In this document: positions 20,601 to 27,540 of the stretch, one piece after another
How the letters are laid out: each line of letters opens with the position of its first letter
Position numbering within the stretch: the stretch's first letter is position 1
DNA from: Nanobdellati archaeon
GTDB lineage: Archaea; Nanobdellota; Nanobdellia; UBA10117
Direction of reading: 5' to 3'
NCBI GenBank assembly: GCA_016182015.1
Contig: JACOYC010000026.1
Coordinates: 1-37,621 of the forward strand
DNA length: 37,621 nt
Translations under genes and position numbers: made by a program
Notes under the pieces: generated by a model
The model's input: only the letters and a program-made list of their open reading frames with translations
What the model was told of the DNA's origin: nothing
The model's database searches: none

Positions 20601-20829
20601 ACTAGTTAGCACCGGCAATCCGGAGTCGGAGGCGGAGAGAAAAATTTTTTCTGGCCATGTGGACTTTATTATCTCTACAAAAGGCGGCAGCAAATATATA
20701 AAAAGATGTGCGGCGGATTTTTCACTGCCGCTCATTTGCGATGCAAATACAGCAAAACTTTTTATGAAGTCTCTGTCTTCCCAAAAATTCAATGAATTGG
20801 ATATTGCAAGCTGGCATAATAATTATTAA
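17686..20829 (+). CDS. carB: Carbamoyl-phosphate synthase large subunit
   Basis: Full-length (1047 residues) ATP-dependent synthase that builds carbamoyl phosphate from bicarbonate, ammonia and two ATP. Two homologous ATP-grasp halves are present. The first begins SILILGSGGLRIGQAGEFDYSG and the second KIAVIGSGPYRIGSSVEFDW. Each is followed by NPxxxxT-type (INPNVATYQTSENL, NCNPETVSTDYD) and GQT motifs. An oligomerisation region separates the halves, and a C-terminal methylglyoxal-synthase-like allosteric domain is present (about residues 930-1047). The ATG overlaps the carA stop. Its stop overlaps that of the convergent peptidase gene by four bases. No other pyrimidine or arginine genes are in the window. 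Confidence 0.97.
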   Translation: MKHNLKSILILGSGGLRIGQAGEFDYSGSQAIKALKEEGIRVILINPNVATYQTSENLADTIYFLPITPHFIEKIIEKEKPDGILLGFGGQTALNCGIDLFKSGVLEKNNVLILGTQINSIIKTEDKGMFAAELIGIGIRVPESRPATSLPGAVKAAEEIGYPVIIRSGYSLGGQGASIVNNQKEMESAAGIALAQAPQILVEECLYGWKEVEYEVVRDKFDNCIAVCNMENLDPLGIHTGESIVVAPSQTLTDKNYHDLRDLSLKVIRHFKIVGECNIQFALDPNSDDYRVIEVNARLSRSSALASKATGYPLAFVAAKLALGYSLTELRNKITKVTSMCFEPALDYVVLKMPRWDFQKFDGCAREIGPEMKSVGEVMAIGRKFEEALQKAVRMLEIGFESVTDKIKIDNLDEELSSPTDKRIFAVAQAIREGYSVERLYSMTFIDKFFLEKIKNTVMLDEEIKKYDIESVPVFLLRRAKQFGFSDVHLAKCLKAEPEKIREKRKQLGITPVVKQIDTLAGEFPAKTNYLYFTYNGITDDITFEARKKIAVIGSGPYRIGSSVEFDWCCVSCAVAAKKLGYETIMVNCNPETVSTDYDMCDRLYFEELSFERILDINEKEKPFGFVVSMGGQTPNNLAIKIHKCGIKIIGTQPNDIDRAEDRHKFSMLLDELGVKQPQWKELTSFEDAKNFSETVGYPVLVRPSYVLSGSAMRIANNENELKEHLGKAAGVSKEHPVVITKFISGAKEIELDAVASNGEIIAHAISEHVEDAGTHSGDATIVFPVQTLKKENENLIFETGRKISSALNITGPFNIQFICNQELMVIECNLRASRSFPFVSKIMKLNLIGLSTEAMLGQPSKPEIRRTDYIGVKTPVFSFSRLKNASPVLGVEMKSTGEVASIGKNLKEAFLKSYLSAGAKLPERGILIDAGLDDIKQFAWDIEALGLMGLEIYATEEAHIALKSAGIKTKLLVSTGNPESEAERKIFSGHVDFIISTKGGSKYIKRCAADFSLPLICDANTAKLFMKSLSSQKFNELDIASWHNNY

Positions 20830-21272
20830 TCTGCCGGCTTTAACGCGAACAGCCAATGTCTTTCGCCTTCAAGCCTGTCACGCCAGATTTTACCGAAGTG
20901 TTTCAGCCAATAAGCTTTTTTGCCATACCAAGGATCTAACAAATAGATATAATTTTTAGTAACGTTGCTTACTACTGCGGTGTGTGTTATTTCTTCATAT
21001 TCCAGGAAGTAGCTAATTATTATAACGAAGCCTTTTTTTAGCAAATTTTTAATGTCAGAAATTTTTGCATTTCGCAGGGAAACATAATTAAGCTTGAATC
21101 TTTCAGCCACTTTTGGAAACGCGCGGCACAGCACGCCAATTTTTGAGTTGGCTCTCATTAGTTTTGCCACCTGCGTTTCGTTCCTTTCGATGCCGCAGGC
21201 CTCAAGAGCCATGCGCATGCAGGCCGGCCCGCAGGTCCACTTTGTCTGTTGCTTGTGCAGGCAGATTTTCAT
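20826..21272 (-). CDS. C39-like (papain-fold) cysteine peptidase
   Basis: 148 residues with the C39_2 catalytic pattern: Cys in KWTCGPACMRMAL (Gln9 just before as oxyanion residue), His in EEITHTAVVSNV, and Asp in YLLDPWYGKK. No ABC transporter domains or signal peptide are attached, so it is a free-standing cytoplasmic peptidase or transglutaminase-like enzyme of unknown target. It converges with carB. Confidence 0.8.
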   Translation of the reverse strand: MKICLHKQQTKWTCGPACMRMALEACGIERNETQVAKLMRANSKIGVLCRAFPKVAERFKLNYVSLRNAKISDIKNLLKKGFVIIISYFLEYEEITHTAVVSNVTKNYIYLLDPWYGKKAYWLKHFGKIWRDRLEGERHWLFALKPAD

Positions 21273-21374
21273 TATCTAGCGGCAGACGCCGGGTTTAAAA
21301 GCTTTATTATATTATATATATTTATATATTTTTATATACGCTATTTTTAATAATGCCGAGCATCTAAATTTTAA

Positions 21375-21872
21375 ATGCTCAGCATATATGTTTTGGTCGA
21401 GGCGCTTTTGTTTATCCTGCCGGCATACTTGGCGAACATAGCGCCGGTTTTTTTCCATAAGATTTTTAGTGGGTATAATTTTCCAATTGATTTTGGCAGG
21501 AATTTTTTTGACGGGAAGAGAATTTTTGGCGATGGAAAGACTTGGAACGGGCTGATTTTAGGAACGATGATTGGCGGTTTAGTCGGTTATTTAGAAGGAA
21601 ATGTTAATATCGGTTTAGTTTTGGGTTTCGGCGCCCTGTTTGGCGATTTGGTAAAGAGCTTCTTCAAGCGCAGAATCGGAAAAGTGAGGGGTGCCTCGTG
21701 GTTCCCGTTTGACCAGATTGATTTTATCTTAGGCGCATTTTTGTTTTATTATTTATTTTTCAGACAGTTTGTTTTAACACATTTTTTTATTTTGCTAATT
21801 TTAACGCCAATTTTACATTTAGCCACAAACTGGCTTGGCTTTAAGCTGAAACTGAAAAAAGAGCCATGGTAA
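21375..21872 (+). CDS. carS: CDP-archaeol synthase
   Basis: Membrane enzyme that activates the archaeal ether lipid (DGGGP) with CTP, giving CDP-archaeol. 165 residues with about five hydrophobic helices. The signature stretches are FDGKRIFGDGKTWNGL (residues 45-60), FGALFGDLVKSFFKRRIGK and WFPFDQIDFILGA, which match the CarS family. A TATA-rich tract (21305-21345) precedes it. The convergent neighbour is a CDP-alcohol phosphotransferase that would use its product, a meaningful pairing for polar lipid synthesis. Confidence 0.93.
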   Translation: MLSIYVLVEALLFILPAYLANIAPVFFHKIFSGYNFPIDFGRNFFDGKRIFGDGKTWNGLILGTMIGGLVGYLEGNVNIGLVLGFGALFGDLVKSFFKRRIGKVRGASWFPFDQIDFILGAFLFYYLFFRQFVLTHFFILLILTPILHLATNWLGFKLKLKKEPW

Positions 21873-22463
21873 TTACTTTACTGGCAAATTCTTAATATCC
21901 TTCCAAATCGTAAAAAATCTCTGCAGGAAAGACAAGGTGGACAGGACAAGCACTAAAATTAATGCGTAGTAAATCACGATTATTCCGTAAAATCCTGCTA
22001 TTGCGCCCGCCGCAGCAAGCACGGCAATCCTGTCAGAGCGGGAGAGCCAGCCAGCGTATAATCTTTTGCCGGTTAGGGCCTGCGCCTGCGTTCCCAGATA
22101 TGAAACTAGCAAGACGAGAATGGTTGCGGGCCAGCCGAGCCAGACAGGAATCTGCGGCAGGAGCGCAACGCCCGCGAACATCAAAACATCAGCAACTCTG
22201 TCAAATGTGTGATCAAGGAAGTCGCCAAACATAGACGTGAAACCAAACTTCTTTGCAATCTCACCATCGAGCACATCAAAAAAGCCGTTTAGCAAGACGA
22301 AAATTCCGGCGAGCAAAAATTTCTGGCTGTAGAAAAGATAGCCTGCGCCTGCGGCAAAAATAAGCGCGATGACGCTTACGTATGACGGATTCGTTTTAAA
22401 AACGAAGGGCCTGAAAATTCGTTCTCTTAGAATTGGCATTCTTTTGTGTAATTCTTCCAGCAT
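21873..22463 (-). CDS. CDP-alcohol phosphotransferase (archaetidylinositol-phosphate synthase-like)
   Basis: 196 residues from ATG 22463, chosen because TATA box CATTATAA (minus strand, 22493-22486) begins 30 nt before it; the longer frame to 22538 would cross the promoter. The CDP-alcohol signature is DVLDGEIAKKFGFTSMFGDF then LDHTFDR, fitting D-x2-DG-x2-A-(R/K)-x8-G-x3-D-x3-D with Lys in place of the usual Arg. About five or six membrane helices follow. The FGDFLDHTFDRVAD style is typical of archaetidylinositol-phosphate synthases. The headgroup is inferred. Confidence 0.85.
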   Translation of the reverse strand: MLEELHKRMPILRERIFRPFVFKTNPSYVSVIALIFAAGAGYLFYSQKFLLAGIFVLLNGFFDVLDGEIAKKFGFTSMFGDFLDHTFDRVADVLMFAGVALLPQIPVWLGWPATILVLLVSYLGTQAQALTGKRLYAGWLSRSDRIAVLAAAGAIAGFYGIIVIYYALILVLVLSTLSFLQRFFTIWKDIKNLPVK

Positions 22464-22525
22464 GGAAACTTTAATAAACACAAACTTATAATGCTTTTTG
22501 CTAATTTCCTTTCGCGGAGATAAAA

Positions 22526-22963
22526 ATGAAGAGGACACTTAAAGATTTACCGCTACAGGAAATTACCTTGCGGAAGTACGAAGAGCCAAGCAAGAATCTC
22601 GACAAGAGAGAGCTGTCCCGCAGGTTTTTGCTTTCTATCGGTTTGCTGAATCCAGGCGAGTCGCGGGATGTGATTGTGGATATTTTTACAGAACTTCTGA
22701 AGGCACGCGGGCAGAAGAAGCATTTGCAGGCAGACGATGTTGTTGGCCTGCTCAAGGGCAAGGCCGGCGCGTCTGTTCCTAATGTGCGGAGGCAGCTGCG
22801 CAGGCTGAAGGAGCTGAAGTTTGTCGAGCAGTCTGCTGATGGCTATAGAATCTCAGAATTTGGTGATGTTTCTAGAATTGTAGACAACTTTTTGGACAGC
22901 TTCCTTGTCAGGCCGGCACTTGAAAGGCTGAAGCAGTATGCGGCTGAGGTGGATAAGGTTTAA
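22526..22963 (+). CDS. Winged-helix DNA-binding protein
   Basis: 145 residues. A helical N-terminal part is followed by a winged-helix-like segment (about 60-112: ADDVVGLLKGKAGASVPNVR, RQLRRLKELKFVEQSADGYR) and a C-terminal helix. It resembles archaeal transcription regulators with a two-state recognition helix, but I cannot name a family. It is divergent from the CDP-alcohol phosphotransferase with a gap of about 60 bp. Confidence 0.6.
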   Translation: MKRTLKDLPLQEITLRKYEEPSKNLDKRELSRRFLLSIGLLNPGESRDVIVDIFTELLKARGQKKHLQADDVVGLLKGKAGASVPNVRRQLRRLKELKFVEQSADGYRISEFGDVSRIVDNFLDSFLVRPALERLKQYAAEVDKV

Positions 22964-23020
22964 ACTTCAGTTTATGAACTATGCAATAAGTTTATAAGTG
23001 TCCAGTTTATCTAAAAGTTT

Positions 23021-23320
23021 ATGGCAAACGAGCTTGTTCAACTTGATGGGTCGGATTTATCTGCAACGTTCAAAGGTACCACAAAGATTTCTGCTCTTAC
23101 TGCAGAGGGATTTGATACTAGCAAGATTTCTAAGTCCGTAAAAGGTGCAGATGCTTTGGCTATGTGGATTTCCGGCGATAAAAGTATGGTATTGGACGAT
23201 TGCAAAGCAGTTGTAGAAACACTTGCAAGTTGCGTTGATAAAAAAGCTAATGTCGTTTGGTCTGCTAGCCTAAGCGGAAAGAAGCACATTGTTGTGCTGG
23301 CCGGCTGGCGAACGAGATAA
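23021..23320 (+). CDS. Stand-alone protein resembling the FtsZ C-terminal domain
   Basis: 99 residues. From about residue 34 the order DTSKISKSVKGADALAMWIS, GDKSMVLDDCKAVVETLASC, VDKKANVVWSASLSG and KHIVVLAGW parallels the FtsZ C-terminal domain: a strand with Gly-rich turn, the helix, the (D)xxANIIxGA-type strand, then the final strand VTVIATGF. There is no GTPase domain. TATA GTTTATAA (22990-22997) lies 31 nt upstream, so this small frame is a real leaderless gene rather than a fragment. The fold assignment is by pattern only. Confidence 0.5.
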   Translation: MANELVQLDGSDLSATFKGTTKISALTAEGFDTSKISKSVKGADALAMWISGDKSMVLDDCKAVVETLASCVDKKANVVWSASLSGKKHIVVLAGWRTR

Positions 23321-23322
23321 AA

Positions 23323-23823
23323 TTATACCACCGCATTTGAAATTTCAAATTCTCTGAGTCCTGCTAAATCTTTTTTTGTTAGCCGAACTTGTGCATTCAT
23401 ACTTTCATGTGGGCTCTTACTTTTTAATTCCACTAGCATGACCTTCCAACGGGATAAATTCAGATATTCAATAAGTCTTTTTGTATTTACTACGAAAATA
23501 TTTGTCATTTTTCCTTTATCTTTATTATAAAATAAAAACATGGTAAAATTATTATTAAGTTTTTCTAAATTCTCTACATACCTGCATAAATCTAACCAAA
23601 CATGATTTTTACCTTTTTTAAGTTCTAAAAATAATCTATCCTTCCAAATACAATCGTAATGTTGCTGCTTGTCTAATTTTGCTCCGATTTTATCCGCAAC
23701 ATATTTTTCATATCCATTTTTCAATAGTTCTGCACTATAAAGATTTTGAAAAATATTATTCAGTTTTAATCGAAATTCTTCAATTAGTTTTTTATCTTCA
23801 CCTAATTCTACCACATATCCCAC
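23323..23823 (-). CDS. Putative PD-(D/E)xK nuclease-fold protein
   Basis: 166 residues from GTG 23823; a GTG at 23814 is placed better relative to TATA CTTTTAAA. HYDCIWKDRLFLELKKGKNH (about 55-74) gives D...ELK, the metal-binding core of restriction-type nucleases, followed by an amphipathic helix DLCRYVENLEKL and beta strands. There is no methyltransferase nearby, so it is not an evident restriction system. It is AT-rich and lies 25 bp after the YdjM-like gene on the same strand. Confidence 0.5.
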   Translation of the reverse strand: MGYVVELGEDKKLIEEFRLKLNNIFQNLYSAELLKNGYEKYVADKIGAKLDKQQHYDCIWKDRLFLELKKGKNHVWLDLCRYVENLEKLNNNFTMFLFYNKDKGKMTNIFVVNTKRLIEYLNLSRWKVMLVELKSKSPHESMNAQVRLTKKDLAGLREFEISNAVV

Positions 23824-23848
23824 AGAGTTAAAAGTTTTAAAAGGCTTT

Positions 23849-24322
23849 CTAGTGCGTCACTATCCACGTAATTATCGCCAGAGCGACCAGGACTTCTGAA
23901 AATTTTCCCGTTCTAACGGGCCCGCAGATTGTCAGGCCGAGCGGGTAGAACGGCTTGATTCCATTTACGGTTATCGCATCTCCTAAAAGATGGGCAGCAT
24001 AACCGACGAGAAAGCCCATCAGCACGAAATTATTTATCGCGAGGTATTTTGAAACAACAAACTGAAACAGCGCATACAGAATCAAAATCATCCAGGCAGA
24101 GTGGAAAAATCCCCTGTGCTTGAAAATCTTTTGTATTAGCTTTGAAACAAACCCTGCGCGCTGGCCAATCGTGCTGTGCGCCTCGTCAATGTCCGGCAGC
24201 AGCACCCCAAAAATCAAGGCGAGCGAAAACAAGATCTGTAAAACTATGTTATGGTTTGGGAAGTAGTGGAAATAAACCGAGCCTGCCAGTATGCCTAACA
24301 AGATGTGTGTGTTGGAACGCAT
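23849..24322 (-). CDS. YdjM/DUF457-family membrane metal-hydrolase-like protein
   Basis: 157 residues with four hydrophobic helices and the family's polar motifs: HILLG at the N-terminus, LLPDIDEAHSTIGQRAG, KHRGFFHSA, and GYAAHLLGDAITVNGIKPFYPL. The conserved His and Asp residues suggest a metal centre in the membrane; the activity of the family is not established. TATA CTTTTATT (minus strand, 24351-24344) begins 29 nt before ATG. Confidence 0.85.
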   Translation of the reverse strand: MRSNTHILLGILAGSVYFHYFPNHNIVLQILFSLALIFGVLLPDIDEAHSTIGQRAGFVSKLIQKIFKHRGFFHSAWMILILYALFQFVVSKYLAINNFVLMGFLVGYAAHLLGDAITVNGIKPFYPLGLTICGPVRTGKFSEVLVALAIITWIVTH

Positions 24323-24375
24323 TTAAATAAAAATAATTCGGAGAATAAAAGCCTTCTCGTGCAACCGCTTGTGTT

Positions 24376-24726
24376 TTATTGTGCGCGATTAAGCAATTGG
24401 GCCTCGGGTCTCCACTTGCCCCGCTCGTCACGATAATACCAAACACCACTGACAGTGTCACGCCTCCAGTCACGTGGCATATAGGTCTGTCCATACGTCG
24501 GGCTCTCAAAAACAGGCCCCTCGCGAACAAGCCTATCGTAGGCGTCTGAGCCTGGCCTAGGGTCGCGGAGGACTGCCTCCATTTCCTCCACAGGTATGCC
24601 TGCGTGTTCGGCGAGCATGCGTGCGAGGTCTTTAATCATTCTTTCGCGCAGGGAATCTCCTTCTTTAGCGCCCTCGTGAAGTGTCGCTTCCAAAGTTGGC
24701 CGTTTATCTATTCTTGGTCGAACCAT
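24376..24726 (-). CDS. Unknown small basic protein
   Basis: 116 residues starting MVRPRIDKRPTLEATLHEG. The start at 24726 is fixed by TATA CTTTTTAT (minus strand, 24756-24749) 30 nt upstream. The N-terminal half is helical (LRERMIKDLARMLAEHAG); the second half has a YGQTYMPRDWRRDTVSGVWY aromatic stretch. No signal, membrane span or cysteine motif. One of three unknown genes in a row, each with its own promoter and richer in Arg, Gly and Ala than nearby AT-rich genes. Confidence 0.55.
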   Translation of the reverse strand: MVRPRIDKRPTLEATLHEGAKEGDSLRERMIKDLARMLAEHAGIPVEEMEAVLRDPRPGSDAYDRLVREGPVFESPTYGQTYMPRDWRRDTVSGVWYYRDERGKWRPEAQLLNRAQ

Positions 24727-24812
24727 AATATTAATCAACTCTTAAACTATAAAAAGGTTTGCAAAAACAAAAAGAAATTAGTAAATAAAAGCTTTTTCTA
24801 ATGCTAACAAAA

Positions 24813-25148
24813 TTATTTTATTCGTTCGGACAGGCCAAGGGGTAAATGCACTTCACCACGAACCAATGGAATTACGATGACGTACCCAACTTCATCTAAT
24901 GCGCCGGGCAGCTCACCGATTTTTGTTATGTCACCACCAGGACGCGCGCCTACTACATTATGGCGTACTAAAAGTGCATCGTAACGGCCACCTGGCGCAG
25001 TTTGCTCAACGGCGCGCATATAGTCTGCTAGACTAAGTTTATACGTTCGCATACAAACTATGGGCGCGGGCACACCTGACGGAACATAACCTTGCCGCAT
25101 CACATCCCCGAACGACATACCAACAAACAACCGTGGCTCGTTAACCAT
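24813..25148 (-). CDS. Unknown small protein
   Basis: 111 residues starting MVNEPRLFVGMSFGDVMRQG. Mixed alpha/beta by pattern, with YDALLVRHNVVGARPGGD and YVIVIPLVRGEVHLP strands. No recognised family. TATA GTTTATAT (minus strand, 25178-25171) begins 30 nt before ATG, so it is transcribed independently of its neighbours. Confidence 0.55.
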   Translation of the reverse strand: MVNEPRLFVGMSFGDVMRQGYVPSGVPAPIVCMRTYKLSLADYMRAVEQTAPGGRYDALLVRHNVVGARPGGDITKIGELPGALDEVGYVIVIPLVRGEVHLPLGLSERIK

Positions 25149-25239
25149 AACAGACTTAATGCCGAAACAAATATAAACCTTTCGTAAAAATAATTGGTAA
25201 ATAAAAGCCTTTTCAAACCATGGGGTGTGCTGTTTTGTA

Positions 25240-25539
25240 CTAAATGCGTGCCAGCAGTCCCGGAAGTTCGCGGCGGTAGCGCGGGCTCAGCCAGCCATAC
25301 ATAATGGCTCCAACAGAAAATGCAAACTCATTGGAAACTCTGCGCACATATTGCTCAACAAAATTCTCCGCAGCGCTCAGGGCATTAAGTCTTTCTTCAT
25401 CTGATAATTCTACGCCTGCAGTGCCAGTTTCGGCATTATGCGGCGTGCCGGCAGTAATTTCTAACAAATGCCTAAACGTCCTAGCCTGCCACCAGCCATC
25501 AACAACATCAGTTAAAGCATCCTTTAGAGATTGCAACAT
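25240..25539 (-). CDS. Unknown small helical protein
   Basis: 99 residues starting MLQSLKDALTDVVDGWWQAR. Predominantly helical, with a polar middle (TPHNAETGTAGVELSDEERL) and a C-terminal helix containing FAFSVGAIMYGWLSPRYRR that might touch a membrane. No family recognised. TATA GTTTTTAT (minus strand, 25569-25562) lies 30 nt upstream. Confidence 0.55.
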   Translation of the reverse strand: MLQSLKDALTDVVDGWWQARTFRHLLEITAGTPHNAETGTAGVELSDEERLNALSAAENFVEQYVRRVSNEFAFSVGAIMYGWLSPRYRRELPGLLARI

Positions 25540-25587
25540 AAAAATATAAATAAATCAGAGAATAAAAACCTATTGGAACATCAAGAC

Positions 25588-25764
25588 TTAAACAGTCGCG
25601 CCAATCCTGAACATTCCAGTGCCACAAACCGCACAATTACCTTTTACAGCAGGCCTCGTGCCCGCCCGGCCTTTGATTGTCGTGTTTTTAGGGTTTTTAA
25701 TTTCCCTTCCATTTTCTTTGCATTTAACACAGTATCCAGTTATTTTTGTTTCTTTTTCTGCCAT
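25588..25764 (-). CDS. DUF5679-type zinc-ribbon protein
   Basis: 58 residues beginning MAEKETKITGYCVKCKENGR. Two CxxC knuckles, CVKC (12-15) and CAVC (44-47), with AGTRPAVKGNCAVCGTGMFR between and after them, fit the small archaeal/bacterial DUF5679 ribbon. The ATG has a strong Shine-Dalgarno, GGGAGG (minus strand, 25776-25771), six bases upstream. It follows the winged-helix gene by 14 bp, so it is the second gene of an operon. Confidence 0.8.
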   Translation of the reverse strand: MAEKETKITGYCVKCKENGREIKNPKNTTIKGRAGTRPAVKGNCAVCGTGMFRIGATV

Positions 25765-25778
25765 TGTATTCCTCCCAG

Positions 25779-26048
25779 TTATTTGCCAAGCGACTTACTG
25801 ACTGCATCGAACAGGCCTGCAATCTCTTCGCCTTTCTTTGTCAGAGTCACAAGCTTCAGCCTGCCTTGTTTTTCAAACTTAACAAGCTCAGACTTTTCCA
25901 TTCTCTGCAGCAGATGCACCGTATGCGAGTACGTGCACTTCGAATCCTTGGCGAGCATTGATGGGTATTTTTCTTTCGTGTTGCCACGAGTCAGACAGAG
26001 AAGCAGTTCGATCGGCTTCTCCCGCAAAAAAATTTTTGAACCTTTCAT
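25779..26048 (-). CDS. MarR-like winged-helix regulator
   Basis: 89 residues forming one winged helix: EKPIELLLCLTRGNTKEKYP, the recognition helix in TYSHTVHLLQRMEKSELVKF, wing QGRLKLVTLTKKGEEI, and a final helix. The upstream intergenic region, shared with the divergent acetyl-CoA synthetase subunit gene, contains the palindrome GTTTACAATAGTAAAC, a plausible binding site for this protein. The gene has a TATA box about 47 nt upstream and therefore a leader of about 20 nt. Confidence 0.75.
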   Translation of the reverse strand: MKGSKIFLREKPIELLLCLTRGNTKEKYPSMLAKDSKCTYSHTVHLLQRMEKSELVKFEKQGRLKLVTLTKKGEEIAGLFDAVSKSLGK

Positions 26049-26108
26049 TTTATCTCACTTGTTTCTGATTTACAAAACTGCGAAGCATTTAAATAACTTT
26101 CTCTAATT

Positions 26109-26124
26109 GTTTACAATAGTAAAC
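26109..26124. promoter_or_regulatory. Operator-like palindrome between divergent genes
   Basis: GTTTAC-AATA-GTAAAC is a perfect 6-bp inverted repeat directly abutting the TATA box GCTTATTA (26125-26132) of the rightward gene, over its BRE position. Occupancy would block TFB binding. The adjacent winged-helix gene is the likely source of the regulator. Confidence 0.55.
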
Positions 26125-26154
26125 GCTTATTAATACTTGTATCTTTTTATATAT

Positions 26155-26778
26155 ATGGCCACGCTGCTTGGTGCAGAAGGATACAAATTACTCAGAAAAT
26201 ATTCAATACAGTCGTCCGATTTCTCCGAAATTCGCGATGAGGTTGGGTTAAAGAATGCGCTCAAGAAATTCGGAAACAAGCTTGTGCTCAAAGTTATTTC
26301 GGAAGAAATTTTGCACAAGACAGAGTTTGGCGCGGTAAAAATTTGCGAAAACGAGGCGCAAGCCATTTCTGATTTCAGGCAACTCAAAAGGCTTGCCAGC
26401 AAAACCAATGGCAAAGTACTTGCGCAGAGATTTGTGGAAGGCCAGCAGGTAATCATCGGCGCCAAAAAAGACGCGACTTTCGGGCATGCAATTCTGTTCG
26501 GGCTTGGCGGCATTTTTGTGGAAATTTTCCGCGATGTTTCTTTCAGGGTCTGCCCGATAGATAAAAAAGAGGCAATGCACATGATTTCAGAGACAAAGGC
26601 ATTTCAAGTTTTATCCGGGGCGCGCGGACAGAAAAAAGTAAATTTTGATGTACTTTCTGATATGATTGCAAAGGCCAGCAGGCTTGCAGTTCGCGAAGAT
26701 GTCGCAGAGATGGACATCAATCCGTTCATCATCAACGATAAAGCGGGAGCCGCGGTTGATGTCAGGATTATAAAATGA
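26155..26778 (+). CDS. ADP-forming acetyl-CoA synthetase, beta subunit
   Basis: 207 residues from ATG 26155, chosen because TATA GCTTATTA (26125-26132) lies 30 nt upstream. An ATP-grasp protein that takes phosphate from the alpha subunit to make ATP from ADP. Recognisable are LVLKVISEEILHKTEFGAVK, VLAQRFVEGQQVIIGAKKD, FGHAILFGLGGIFVEIFRDV and EMDINPFIIND. It is a separate small beta subunit rather than fused to alpha. The alpha subunit is at 27541-28911 on the opposite strand, and the enzyme makes energy from acyl-CoA in fermenting archaea. The ATGA overlap links it to the next membrane protein. Confidence 0.9.
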   Translation: MATLLGAEGYKLLRKYSIQSSDFSEIRDEVGLKNALKKFGNKLVLKVISEEILHKTEFGAVKICENEAQAISDFRQLKRLASKTNGKVLAQRFVEGQQVIIGAKKDATFGHAILFGLGGIFVEIFRDVSFRVCPIDKKEAMHMISETKAFQVLSGARGQKKVNFDVLSDMIAKASRLAVREDVAEMDINPFIINDKAGAAVDVRIIK

Positions 26779-27134
26779 AAAAGAAAGTTAAAAATTTCCC
26801 AGATGAACGGCATTTTTTAGTAACACAGATGCGGCGCTTTGACTATGGGCGCGAGTTCATAAGCAGGATTATCGCGCCGGTTTCTTTTGTAATTTCGGTT
26901 TTCACGCTTTTGAAAGTTTATAATATTGGTTTTACTTTCGAAACAATTGGAATTATTGTTATCGCTGCAGTTGTATTTATGTTCGGCCTTGGCTATTTGT
27001 ACGATCGGCTCGGCTTTGTCGAAGAAGAAATTGAGTACAACAACGAGCGCAATCGATTTGTAAAAGCAGTCCTGCAGCGCATGGACCACAAAAAGCAGTG
27101 GGTGAAACTGCTTAGGAAAGAGAGGATACGCTAA
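26775..27134 (+). CDS. Small two-helix membrane protein
   Basis: 119 residues. A basic N-terminus (MKKKVKNFPDERHF) is followed by two membrane helices (about 31-48 and 54-76) and a charged C-terminal helix (82-119). Both tails should face the cytoplasm. It overlaps the acetyl-CoA synthetase beta gene (ATGA) and converges with the Nudix gene, overlapping by four bases. Not recognised. Confidence 0.6.
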   Translation: MKKKVKNFPDERHFLVTQMRRFDYGREFISRIIAPVSFVISVFTLLKVYNIGFTFETIGIIVIAAVVFMFGLGYLYDRLGFVEEEIEYNNERNRFVKAVLQRMDHKKQWVKLLRKERIR

Positions 27135-27532
27135 GCAATTAATTTTAACCTTTTCAGCTCAGGAATAAAAAAGTCTACATGAATTGAAGCGACTTTTATT
27201 CTATTTTCTTTATATTTGCTATCCACCCACTTGAACTCTGCGATTTCGCTCTGGGCTTTCGGCTCGCCTTCAAAATCAGCAAAGTAAACATCCATGCGTA
27301 CGAGGGTATCTTTGTCCTTAAAATGCGCGGCTTCGTAAGTTTTGTGAAATTTACTAGAAACTAATTTTACCCCTAGCTCTTCTTCTAGCTCGCGGGCGAG
27401 CGCTTGCTCTGCGGTTTCGCCCGCGGCAGGCCTGCCGCCTGGCAGGATGAAGTGCGGTTCGCCCTTCTTACGGCACATCAACAACTTTTTATTTTTTATT
27501 ATTGCCGCGCCGATTTTATGGTGGATTTTCAT
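27131..27532 (-). CDS. Nudix hydrolase
   Basis: 133 residues. The Nudix box GGRPAAGETAEQALARELEE followed by ELGV fits GX5EX7REUXEEXGU completely, so it should hydrolyse a nucleoside diphosphate derivative with Mg2+. The rest of the fold (MKIHHKIGAAIIKNKKLLMC; strands before the box) is typical of small MutT-like members. It begins 8 bp after the acetyl-CoA synthetase alpha stop and is probably co-transcribed. Substrate unknown. Confidence 0.92.
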   Translation of the reverse strand: MKIHHKIGAAIIKNKKLLMCRKKGEPHFILPGGRPAAGETAEQALARELEEELGVKLVSSKFHKTYEAAHFKDKDTLVRMDVYFADFEGEPKAQSEIAEFKWVDSKYKENRIKVASIHVDFFIPELKRLKLIA

Positions 27533-27540
27533 ATATTTTG

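Noticed and set aside
23323-24322. Restriction-modification or toxin-antitoxin pair formed by the nuclease-like and YdjM-like genes
   Set aside because: The YdjM-like protein has no methyltransferase or antitoxin features, and the genes are merely adjacent.
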